A stretch of DNA of 64,000 nt, from assembly GCA_004369045.1 (NCBI GenBank), contig ML213516.1, positions 583,640-647,639 of the forward strand. Reading direction: 5' to 3'. This DNA comes from Heliocybe sulcata (taxonomy: Eukaryota > Basidiomycota > Agaricomycetes > Gloeophyllales > Gloeophyllaceae). The translations under genes were made by a program, and so were the position numbers. Each line of letters begins with the position of its first letter. Within the stretch, counting starts at the first letter, position 1. The notes below the pieces were generated by a model. That model saw nothing but the letters and a program-made list of their open reading frames with translations. It was not told the origin of the DNA and did no database searches. Below, piece after piece: positions 1 through 9,616 of the stretch.

Positions 1-1678
1 CAAACGGAAGAAAGCTGAAGCTCACTTGTCGTCAAATACGTCCAGCGTCTGGCACAGCGCAGCAATCGCCGTATCGTGTGTACTGTGCACGAGGATCTTG
101 AGCGGGTCATCTGGGCCTTTGTCTACTTTTGTCTGGATCTTCCGGGTGAGGTCGGTTAGGAGGCGGCCCATGCCTAGGCGGCGGACTTCGTCCGTTTTAT
201 CTATGAGATGGGTTCATCACCGAGCTCAGTCAAAGGTAAGGGCCTGGTATTGAGTTAGGGCGCTCTCACACCCTAGGGTAAGCATCAGTACGGTTGAAGA
301 GGAAGAAGGGAAGGATTTGCATACCTGCGAACCATTCGTGTACAACTGCCTTCTCCTATATTGCATGAGAGCGAAATCAATTAGCACCGCGTGCATGAGG
401 TCCTGCCCGAACGACATACAATCACGTCTAGGACTCCCCTCTCCTCAAACTCGGGAGGAACTTTGATCCCATGAGCAATTGCAGCGCGTACCTACGACCA
501 TTCATTTCAGACAGGGACAACCAAGCTAACTGTCGAACTCACGGTATCCAAGACGCCCGATGCCCTAGGCTTCCCATCTATCCGGATCGGGTTCCCGCCA
601 ATGTACTTCGACACCTTCTTGTCCAGGGGCTCAAGGGTGTGATTCCAAGCCGCAGCTGCCGCCTGAGCGAAACCGACTTGCAAAATTTCCAGGCGCTTGC
701 AGGCATAGGTGTTGCCGAGAAGGTTTTCATCCTTCCCATTGCTACGCAATGGGTGTCAATGAGGTTGAGGAGTAGGATCATGCTCCAAGGACAACGTACC
801 GGACGAGGATGTGTGGAACAAAGCCTGATGCGCATTTTGATGTCGGGTACAACCCGTGCACGATTTGTTGCAGGGATTCGATTGTCCGGGGCATATTGGT
901 CGACCTATGTTAACGACATGTGCTTATCAGAACATCCAGCGCCCTGCAGCAGACCGTACGGTTCTGGACTTACCGGAAATACGTTGTGCCTCCCGGAGCG
1001 TGGATGTCAGGGAGAAATCCAAGCCTGCAGACCATGAGCTATAGAAAGAACCAAAACAAAATGAGTAACGTACTTGTCAATATACAAGTCTCGCAGAGCA
1101 GAGCCAAAATTATAGGTAGACTAGGACACTTAAGCCATCGAAGCGCTGGGCATGAACTGCGCCACGTACTTGTCGCCCAATGTCGGTCAACTCGCCGAGC
1201 AAGCTGGAGCACAGAGGCCATTAGTTCGGCTCCTTCGGGGAGAGAAGCGCTCGCACCATTCGCCCTCCGCATTGGTCCCATCACTTCTCTCCACAATTCT
1301 TCTGATCTGCAGCTCCTCCTCAGAGCGCCCTTCCACTGGCATGCTGACTGACGGCGGAAGGGTGGAACTTGCAACAGCCGCCCGAAACCGCCGCGCTGTT
1401 TTGCATAACATCCAATGCTCAGGGATGGACGCGGGAGGCGCGGCCATACGGACACCTACTGGTGTGCGCTCGCCTGGCCATCCTCAGTGAGTCTCTCAGA
1501 CCCTTGGAGACGCGTCGGGACACGTACCATGCCTGATATAAACGTGCACTTGCTCTAACTCGAGCTGCTCCGGTGCAATGGGGTAATTCTCAACATCTAG
1601 GGCAACCTGTGGCGGTCTGCAAACGAAGGGCTGATTCCCGACCGCCGCGCTTGTTACTGAGCTGCTCGGTAGGGCCAT
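1..1678 (-). CDS. Histidine acid phosphatase (lysophosphatidic acid phosphatase type 6-like), C-terminus off the left edge
   Basis: This is a branch-2 histidine phosphatase that hydrolyses phosphomonoesters through a phosphohistidine. Minus-strand exons spell, in order, YIRHG joined across an intron to ERTPVGVRM (giving the RHGxRxP catalytic motif), GELTDIGRQ, LGFLPDIHAPGGTTYF, STNMPRTIESLQQIVHGLYP, a segment with KVSKYIGGNPIR, and near the left edge HSTHDTAIAALCQTLDVFDD, whose HD pair is the proton-donor motif. The order matches the ACP6 type rather than phytases. The last visible exon ends at base 26 with a GT donor, so the end of the protein lies outside. The start is set at 1678 (MALPSSSV). 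An upstream in-frame Met at 1765 would add a hydrophobic signal-like segment, so secretion versus intracellular location is open. The family call is firm; inner exon borders are approximate. Confidence 0.88.
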
Positions 1679-2114
1679 TGGTATCGTCGGGCAGATGGAT
1701 TCCGGCTTTATAGTCGAAACGGAATAAATTAGAGTAGAGAAGAGCAGAACGCGTGGGAGAAGCATGAAATCATGAGTTGTGGATGCTGTTCGCAGCCAAC
1801 AGCCTAGGGAGTGGCGGTGTACTACCAATTACCAATGCAGCATCGTGATTGGCTACAGAGACAAAATGCCGTAGATACAGGCTCGACTACAAGCAGCGCC
1901 GTAGATACAAAGAGAGTGCGTGTACATCGCTAGCATACCAATTGATTACTTGGCGATTGAAGCACTTCACAGAATTCTCCGCAGTCTTCCCCAAGAATTC
2001 CAAGAACATGATGCACACTCACTTCACCAGGGCAACTAGAAAGCAAGCGTGTCCCATGGATGCAAAGATGACATGCCGACCGCAGGTCATATAATGCATC
2101 CAAGAGATATGCCT
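1679..2114. other. Intergenic stretch, no gene seen
   Basis: This lies between the 5' end of the acid phosphatase gene and the 3' end of methyltransferase copy 1. Only short open frames without family features are present. Confidence 0.6.
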
Positions 2115-3246
2115 TTACAGAATTCCTTGGCGTTTGAACCAGGTGTCGAGCGCCTCAGCTTGGATGTTCCATATGTCGCGGCCCAACTCCACAAGACGAC
2201 CCAGGTAGGTCGCTTGAAGATCTCGAGTAGTGATGACGAAGTCAAAGTCGGATCCGTCTGCATTCCTACCATTGCCTTCTACTCCTCCGAACGTGGTCTC
2301 GAGCCATGCTCTCTGAAGCCCCTCTATCATCTCTTGCATCTGGGCTCCCTCCGCTCCATTCCCCACTCCAGTGGCTATGGCGTAGAAACTGCCACGGGTT
2401 GTATGCATGGTCTCTGGCTTGAAAGTAACCAAGTCTTCCGAAAGGATATCGAGTAGGTATATGATTTTGGCCGTAAGCACACGCTCTGGATGTGTTAACT
2501 TCACGACCATCTTTCCTCCTGTCCTAACGCACTGCAGTGCGAGGATGATCTGGGAAATGAGGAGGCGATCGATATCCCAAGGCTGAGAATAGTCACAAAT
2601 CTGGGTCCGCAGCTGATGGCCATCCAGAATAACAAGATCGAAAGTGGCGGGTTTCATTTGTGGAGGGCCAGGGCGAAGTCGAGGATGGGCGATGACAGAG
2701 GAACTCAGCTGAAAGAAGGATGTCACATCGGCAAAGTAAAGCTGGAACCGGTTTCGTGCGCGGGCTTCAAGGCAACATACATGACCTCCTTGATCCACGG
2801 GTAGAGACACACCAAGGCCCCGAGCCATGCCGTTACGTTCGAGGACATATGATGTGAATCCTCCCGGGCAACATCTGCGAAAAGCGACACGAACGAGATA
2901 AGTAATCAAGCTTAAGACAGCATTTGGAGACTTACCCAAGATCGAGAAATCTTAGAGGCCCTGTCGGTGTTATGCACCGAGCATAGTTATCGATTTCTTC
3001 CATGACCGTCATCGAGCGCTTGTACCATGTCATGTTGAGATTCTTGTCGGCGTTGTCGGCAATATAGCGCTGACGAGTAAATGCTTGATCCAATTTCTCG
3101 TCTTGCCACCCCTTTGGAGTGATGGGATTCAGCACACGAAGTTCGGTGGCATCTCATTGATAATTTACCTTAGCTCGAAGGGCGATGAGATGCTCCAATT
3201 CCGGGCAACCTGTCTCCAGGATAACGTCTGTCCAAGTTTCGGGCAT
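2115..3246 (-). CDS. FtsJ-like SAM-dependent methyltransferase, tandem copy 1 (337 aa)
   Basis: Three exons, complement of 2115-2874, 2936-3111 and 3169-3246, with GT-AG introns of 61 and 57 bases. The Rossmann-fold SAM-binding loop is assembled across intron 2 as FLDLG joined to CCPGGFTSYV. It is followed by FDLVILDGHQLRT, where the LDG aspartate corresponds to the catalytic Asp of RrmJ/FtsJ, and GGKMVVKLTHPERVL, whose lysine corresponds to the second catalytic Lys. The usual glutamate near the C-terminus (SREVY in RrmJ) is replaced by TRGSFY. By family this would be a 2'-O-methyltransferase acting on RNA, but the substrate cannot be read from sequence. It is the first of three head-to-tail paralogues of identical length and exon structure. 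A TATA box lies about 60 bases upstream of the start. Confidence 0.85.
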
Positions 3247-3301
3247 TTTGATGGGGTTGGTCTCGCTGAGGAGAATAATGGAGAGAGCATTTGACCTCGT
3301 T

Positions 3302-3311
3302 TCCTTATATA
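3302..3311 (-). promoter_or_regulatory. TATA box of methyltransferase copy 1
   Basis: GTATATAAGG reads on the minus strand about 60 bases upstream of the ATG at 3246. A TATCGAT core shared with the other two copies lies further upstream near 3343-3349. Confidence 0.55.
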
Positions 3312-3782
3312 CGCCGCTCCGAAGTTGACGGCTGACCCTTCGTATCGATAGAGCGCCTATCTGATGCCCCCGGTATTAACTGATACATGGACAGCATATA
3401 ATGAGCCCACCGCGAGGGTACCACGAGGCAGGAGTAGTGCCGCAGGATTGGGCGACGTTATGCCTGCATCAGAACGGAGGAGCAGACCCGAGCAGCCGGA
3501 CAGGATCGATGAATAGCGGCGTCTTCCAATATCATACCCTGACGAGCATAGCACCCGTGGAGCCTACACAGCTGTCGCCAACTGAACGCTGACACTGCCA
3601 GATATGTTGCCAGACCCTGATGAAGAAGGCGCATAAAGAGCAACCAATTCCTCGCTTTCAAGTTACGGCACAACATTACAAACAAGTAGTACAAAACGAG
3701 AAACCATGAGTCCGATATCCTTTGGATGTACACAATGACCCGCCGCTTGCGGATCATCACAATGCATCCAAAGGACCCGCAA
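3312..3782. other. Intergenic stretch between methyltransferase copies 1 and 2
   Basis: It holds the upstream region of copy 1, with TATCGAT near 3343 and CGAAGTTGA near 3320, and the 3' flank of copy 2. No further gene is supported. Confidence 0.5.
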
Positions 3783-4918
3783 TCATACCACTCCTTTGCT
3801 TCGGAACCACTTGTCGAGCCACTGCGCTTGGACATCCCAGATTGGCTGGCCAACAGAGATCAGCCAATCCAGGTGCGATGTTTCAAGTTCTTCCGTGGCG
3901 ATGATGAAATCCAGCTCCGAGCCTTCGATAAACCTGCCTTTACCCTCTTCTCCTCCAAACGTCGTTGCCGCCCAGATATCCTGCAGCCCTCGTATCATCT
4001 CCGGCATCTGCCTTCCTTTTGCTCCCTTGCCCACGCCGAGCGCAACGGCATAGAAAATGCCTCGTGTCATGTGCATGGTACGCGGCTTGATAGCTATAAC
4101 GTCTCCAGAGAGGACGTGAAGCAAATAGAGGATTTTGGCGGTGAGGATCCTCTCCGGGTGAGCCAACGTGAATACGATACTGCCGCCAGTTCGGACGGAC
4201 TGCAATGCGAGGATAAGCTGAGAGATCAAGAGCCGGTCCATGTCCCAGGGTGCAGCATAATCGGAGGTGTCCGTCCGTAGCTGATGACCATCTAGCAGCA
4301 CGAGGTCGAAGCTTGCAGGCCTCATCTGTGGCGGAGCTGGGCTGAGACGGGGATGATCGATGAAGAATGGACTAAGCTGTTGAAAGGAAGTGATATCGGC
4401 GAAGTGAATTTGAAAGCGGCTGCGCAAGCGCTCTTGCAAGCCGAACTTGTGGCCTCCCCGCTCTACAGGCAAAGATACGCCGACTCCGGTAGCCAATCGG
4501 TTCCGCTGGAGGATGTAGGATGCGAATCCTCCGGGGCAACATCTGTATACATGGGAGAATCTATCAGTATAATCGATGGACCCCGTACGGGAGTGCACCT
4601 ACCCCAGATCCAGAAACTTCGGGGAGCCCATGACTGGGACGCAAAGCGAATAGCCGTCGATCTCCTCCATTACTGCGTTCAACCGCTTGTACCAGTCCCT
4701 GTTACGTTTATCCTCTGCGTTGTCCGAGACGTGACGCTGGCGAGCGAACGTCTGGTCCAGTTTCTCTTCTTTCCAACCCTTCGAGTGAGGAGACCATCAG
4801 CGACGAGTGCAATTTCTACTGGCATAGAGACCCCTCTTACCTTACTTCGAACAGCTACGAGTCTCTCGAGCTCGGGGCAGCCTCTCTGAATGATAACATC
4901 AGCCAGCGTTCCGTACAT
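3783..4918 (-). CDS. FtsJ-like SAM-dependent methyltransferase, tandem copy 2 (337 aa), catalytic lysine replaced
   Basis: Three exons, complement of 3783-4542, 4603-4778 and 4841-4918. Exon lengths of 760, 176 and 78 bases are identical to copy 1. SAM loop KFLDLG plus CCPGGFASYIL is intact and so is FDLVLLDGHQLRT. The segment aligned with VVKLTHPE in copy 1 reads IVFTLAHPE, so the second catalytic lysine of the FtsJ tetrad is a threonine here. The frame is open throughout and splice sites are canonical, so this is an expressed-looking gene whose catalysis is doubtful. It could act as a non-catalytic SAM- or RNA-binding partner, or use other residues; this is inference. GTTTATAAGG about 95 bases upstream is a likely TATA box. 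Confidence 0.84.
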
Positions 4919-5464
4919 TGCAGGGGAGTGAAGAACGGCTTGGATATTTAGCCCTTGGAGGCGGCCTATGTATACGAGACGGGGATCTCGAAGTTGATAT
5001 TGCCCTGAACCTTATAAACACGAGGTCTTCTTCATATCGATTGGGCGTTAATGCAATACACCTGGTATATACCACGTCAGAATGACCGGATCAGGATGTG
5101 TACAGCATGTACGAGAGAGAACCTTCACAGCATTCGCTGCCAACGCCGCGGGCTGCTGTGAGAAGTCAGAATACTGTGAGGGTCGAAAGAATGGAAGGTA
5201 TAGCATGCCTCCTAGGAAGGGAGAAATGGGCGTAAGGCGGCCCAACATACATCCTCAAGTCACATCTTGTGCATGGAGCATCTGGTAGCGCAGTGACTAC
5301 GGGCAAACAGTAGACAGATGTGATCATACGTATGCTGCCTCATTTTGCCTATGATGGGTCCAAGCTCCAAGGTTGTAAGGAGGAAATAATGAGCGCAATC
5401 TCCCCTGGCTGTATACGATGACGCGAATACTACGTGTCATATATATACACCCAAAGGATCCCCA
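4919..5464. other. Intergenic stretch between methyltransferase copies 2 and 3
   Basis: It contains the minus-strand TATA box of copy 2 (GTTTATAAGG, 5010-5019), CGAAGTTGA near 4990 and the shared TATCGAT core near 5034-5042. No gene is supported. Confidence 0.5.
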
Positions 5465-6602
5465 TTATATGACACCTTTCTTCTGAAACCACCTATGCAG
5501 AGCGTGAGCCTGGACATCCCAGACGTTCCGGCCAAGCTCTATCAGGCGATCCAAATAGGTTTGTTCGAGATCCTCCACGGTAATTGCGAAGTTGAGGTCG
5601 GAGGGTGTCATGTACCTTCCCTGTCCGAGCTCTCCTCCGAACGTAGTCTCTACCCAGAGATCCTGCAGACCTCGGAGCATCTGCGGCAAGCGCACTCCTT
5701 CGAGCCCATTCCCAACACCGATAGCCACTGCATAGAAGGTGCCTCTGGTGGCATGCATGCTGCCCGGCTTGTAGATCACGAGCTTCTCCGACAGGATATC
5801 GAGCATGTAAAGGATCTGAGCAGTGAGGACTCGTTCCGGGTGCGACAACTTGACTACCATGCTCCCACCTCCTCGTATGATCCTGAGGGCGAGAATGAGC
5901 TGAGATAGAAGCAATCGATGGATATCCCACGGTGCACCATAGTCAGAGACCTGCGTGCGCAGCTGGTGCCCGTCCAGAAAGGCATGACCGAAACTGGTGA
6001 ACCTGAGCTGTAAAGGAATGGGGGAAAGACGAGGATGGTCTATGAGGTATGGACCGAGTTGGTAGCCTGTCACGTCCGCCGAGTACAGATCAAGGCGCGA
6101 ACGCAGTGAATAGTCCAGAAGAAGGGCATGTCCGCCTTCTTGGGCTGGAAGCGATACACCAACACCTTTGGCATACCGGTTCTTACGGAGGACGTACGAC
6201 GTAAAGCCTCCAGGACAGCACCTAACAAAACACGACAATTATTAGGAAACTGCATTTCGAACAGGAGAGCGACTTGCTTATCCTAAGTCGACGAATTTTG
6301 TCGCTCCTTGATCCGGCACGCACTGGGTGTAGTCATCAATTTCTTGCATAACTTGACTCATGCGCTTGTACCACGTCAGAGACAGCTGTCCGTCCGCGCT
6401 GTCAGCGACCTGGCGTTGCTTGACAAATTCATGATCGAGTTTTTCATCTTGCCATCCCTGAAGCAGGCAGCCTGAGTTTCCGCTATTTTCTAAGCATCGA
6501 AGTAGCCCATATCGTACTCACCACAGCTCTGAGCTCATGGAGTCGCTGCAGTTCCGGGCACCCTCTGGTAAGGATAGCTTCAGTCAATCGCCCGCTCTTC
6601 AT
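5465..6602 (-). CDS. FtsJ-like SAM-dependent methyltransferase, tandem copy 3 (337 aa), non-canonical intron 2 donor
   Basis: Exons, complement of 5465-6221, 6282-6457 and 6522-6602, give 337 aa. The SAM loop KFVDLG plus CCPGGFTSYVL, the LDGHQLRT aspartate and the MVVKLSHPE lysine are all present. The first acidic residue of the FDLV motif is changed (SFGHAFLDGH). Intron 2 (6222-6281) starts with AT instead of GT: the boundary reads GG then ATAAGC, while copies 1 and 2 have GTAAGT and GTAGGT. Without splicing there, an in-frame TAA follows two codons later. Otherwise the frame is intact. Either the intron uses a rare AT-AG border, or this allele is newly inactivated, or the base is a sequencing error. 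A TATATATAG-type TATA box lies about 60 bases upstream. Confidence 0.78.
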
Positions 6603-7417
6603 GTCAGCAAGAGTGGCGATACGAAGGTAGGGTCAGCAAGCTTGTGAGCTCAACGCTCTCTGTTATATATAGGGCCTTATAATAGTCAATGAACTTAACT
6701 TTATCGTTGTACCATCTCTATCATCCTCGTATCGATTCGGCGCTAATTAGAGGTCTCTAGTACTTGTCCAGATATCCCGTGGGATCGACTCAATATATTT
6801 GAGGTGCAAATGATAGGCCGGGACCTAGTTGGACGTGCCATATGGCAAGCTTGACCTCCCTGGTGAGCCATAACACGAAGCTCGAGAAATTTGACAGTAG
6901 CGCCAGTTAGCGCTTGAGCAGAGTACACATCCGCGGTGCATGGTCTTCTCTCGTAGACCGTTGAGTCCGATTAACTGAGCCAGGTCGTAGCCTTGAGAGT
7001 GGATGACTGCCTATCTGCTCAGATATGTCTCATCATGTATGATAAATGAATATAGCCGAATGGGGTAGACATTCACCTGGCAGTGGTATGCAATAAAGGT
7101 TGCCCCAGAAGCAGCAAAGGGATATTTCTCCGCAGCCCTCTGACAGGCTTCTAATAAAAACGAATTCACCAGGGCACAGCTTTGGTAGAGCACGACATCG
7201 AATAGGACCAGAAACATAGGCAGCGAGTCGACCTCCATGTCGACGTTGATGGTAGCGGGGAGAAACGAGCCACAATTCAAGCCCGCCACCCGCGTTGCAT
7301 TTTGCCACCGGCGTCATTGCAGTTGTAACGCGAGTGACCTAGATGTGTCCCTGCTCTTCCTCGTGCATGGCCAATCTCACCGACGCGTAACTATATCGAA
7401 ATACGTTCAAGACGACG
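6603..7417. other. Promoter side of methyltransferase copy 3 and intergenic DNA
   Basis: A TATA-like GTTATATATAGG (6660-6671) and a TATCGATTCGGCGCTAAT element (6730-6747) lie upstream of copy 3. Minus-strand open frames near 7011-7317 show no domain or codon pattern that supports a gene. Confidence 0.5.
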
Positions 7418-9481
7418 ATGGCACCTGTTGATAACCAGCCTCTCCTGCCTAAATCTCTGCCTCCACCATCTGTGGCGCCGGAGCCGAGCAAACCGAGAGG
7501 CGCTAATCGCTCGACGAAAGTCGCAGGGAAGCTCAAGGTCCTTCCCGAACGAGTTCCCGCCGCAGACGTTCAATCGCCTGGTGGAAGCGCTCCGAAGAAG
7601 GAAGTACGACTTGAGCTACCCACAGCTGCAAAGCCGACGGTCGAGACGGTCGAAGAGAGTGACGAAGAGGCCGATGAGGAGGATGAGGGCGAGGTAGAGC
7701 CGGAAGCGGAGGATGAGGAGAATGTTGAGGTACGTTAAGATCGTCCGTGGCTTAGTTGAGTAGTATGAATTAGAAGTTCTGCAGGTCTACAACCAGATTG
7801 ATCTAATTCCGGAAGGGACGGCACGTCGAGATGCTTTACGCTTGACAAAGAAGAAAGCCAAGGCATTACCGAGGGTTACGGCGTATGCTACATGCAGGTA
7901 TGGCGCACCTCCTGGACTATTTGAATTACCCGCGGAACCACAGGGTTTCCAGTTCCTACAAACTACCGGACCTCCTCAAATTTTTCAAGGCTCGCCGCGA
8001 ATCCTACCACACCAACCCCCGCCTAATAGACGATGTCATATACACACCCTACGTCTATGAGCCTGCCTCCTCAAACTCGAACCACGCTCGGGGCCAAACT
8101 CAGACGGCTACGGAGGGCGATCTCCTAGGCGTCCCCGAGCTCGTCAGTCACGCCCCAGACGCGAACGGTCACGATGGAGATGGGGACGTGAACATGCGCA
8201 CAATCAAGCAGAAAAGAAAGCGCTCGAGTAAATGGTTCGAGCCACCGACGGAGGCGGAGCTATTCATATTTGAGTATGGGACGGTTGTAATATGGGGAAT
8301 GACGGAAGCGCAGGAGAAGCGATTCTTGTCCTCGATGTGGGTCTCCACCTTATCTCTCCTTCTTCCAAATAGCATGCTCACCTCTGACGTCGCAGAAAGC
8401 GCTTCGAGGTGGAGAAGTTGGGTGAGTTTATGCGCTTTATATGGCCAGTCCAGCGTCATTAACGTCGTTCCTAGCCCCAGACGATATTGAGATGGAAGAC
8501 CTGAATTACTACTATGCAAACTACAGCCGGTAAGTTTTTTGGCACTGAACGCTATCTGTCTGCTTACCCCAGCCTTTGGTAGCATATACAATGATGTAAT
8601 CACCTTACGGAAAGGCTCAAGCTACATGTATATCTCCTGTTCTCATCCGTGATTATTGCACCGTTGACGTCTCTGCAGGACGAAAGTCTCCCTCTCTCAC
8701 GCTCTCTCACAATCCGTAAAGATATCCCTGGTGCGTCACATCCTCACAAACGCCCCCGTCACATCCTTACCACAAACCTTACACGCCGTAGTTTGAATCC
8801 CTAATATCAACGACCATCGAAGAGACCAAAGACATCCCCGAGATCATGGGCGAGACAGGGAAGATCGGCATGCCTCACAAAGGTCAGTGATCGTCTATGC
8901 TGCTTTCCGACCAAGGTGCCAACGTGCATGTATCCAGAGATCATGCGGAAGATGGGTGAGCTGTTTCTCCTGCGGACGAATATCAACTCCGTTGGGTCGG
9001 TATTGGACTCCCCGGTATGTACATGCCCCGACCTTCTAGACGACATTCTGATCCATGGAATATATTGCAGGAAGTATTCTGGGTACGTCTTAGGAATGTT
9101 CGATGCCACTGAGTTTGTATTGAATTTGCTTATCCCATCCTGAAGACATACCCTGATCTCCAACCTCTATACGATGCCGCTCGGAGTTACCTAGAAATTC
9201 CGCAACGGATCAACCTGCTGAACACTCGCGTTGAGGTAGGCGATCGGTCCTCTGCCTGCAATCGCTTAGACTTACAAGAACCCTAGGTGCTTCAGGACAT
9301 GCTCCAGCTTTTGAAGGAGTCTGTCTCCAGCAAGCACTCTGAGAGGCTAGAACAGATTGTTATAGCACTGATCGGTGTTGAAATCGGTAAGCGCAATACA
9401 GATATTGTTCTTCGTGGTCCACTGACTTATGACTTTGTAGTATTGGGTATTATCACCATAGTTGTCGATCTATTCGAATAG
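7418..9481 (+). CDS. RMD1: DUF155 family protein (Rmd1/Rmd8/Sif2-like), about 465 aa, C-terminal membrane segment
   Basis: Roughly a dozen exons joined by short introns. Exon 1 (7418-7729) encodes a Pro- then Glu/Asp-rich head, exon 2 is 7785-7897 and exon 3 starts at 7953. DUF155 landmarks read in order: VTAYATCSSYKLPDLLKFF, ELFIFEYGTVVIWGM, LAPDDIEMEDLNYYYANYS, YMTKVSLSHALSQSVKISL, ETGKIGMP, LRTNINSVGSVLDSPEVFW and YLEIPQRINLLNTRVEVL. A hydrophobic C-terminal helix follows (IALIGVEIVLGIITIVVDL). Yeast Rmd1 and Rmd8 are needed for meiotic nuclear division and human RMND1 acts in mitochondrial translation; the acidic head shows no clear mitochondrial presequence, which favours the Rmd1/Sif2 side. 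The symbol is by family, not by proven orthology. The gene converges on SEC5 with about 135 bases between stops. Confidence 0.88.
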
Positions 9482-9616
9482 AGGTAAAATGTATCTCCAG
9501 TCCACTCACCTGTCTAACGGACCGGACTTCGCATATCGTATACATCACATAATAATCATCCAGTCATGAACCCGTACATCTAAATACGCAGCCAGTCAGT
9601 CCCCAGCCCATCAAGA

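Noticed and set aside
7011-7317. Overlapping minus-strand frames near 7.1 kb
   Set aside because: No domain, no exon chain and two frames of equal length; likely chance.
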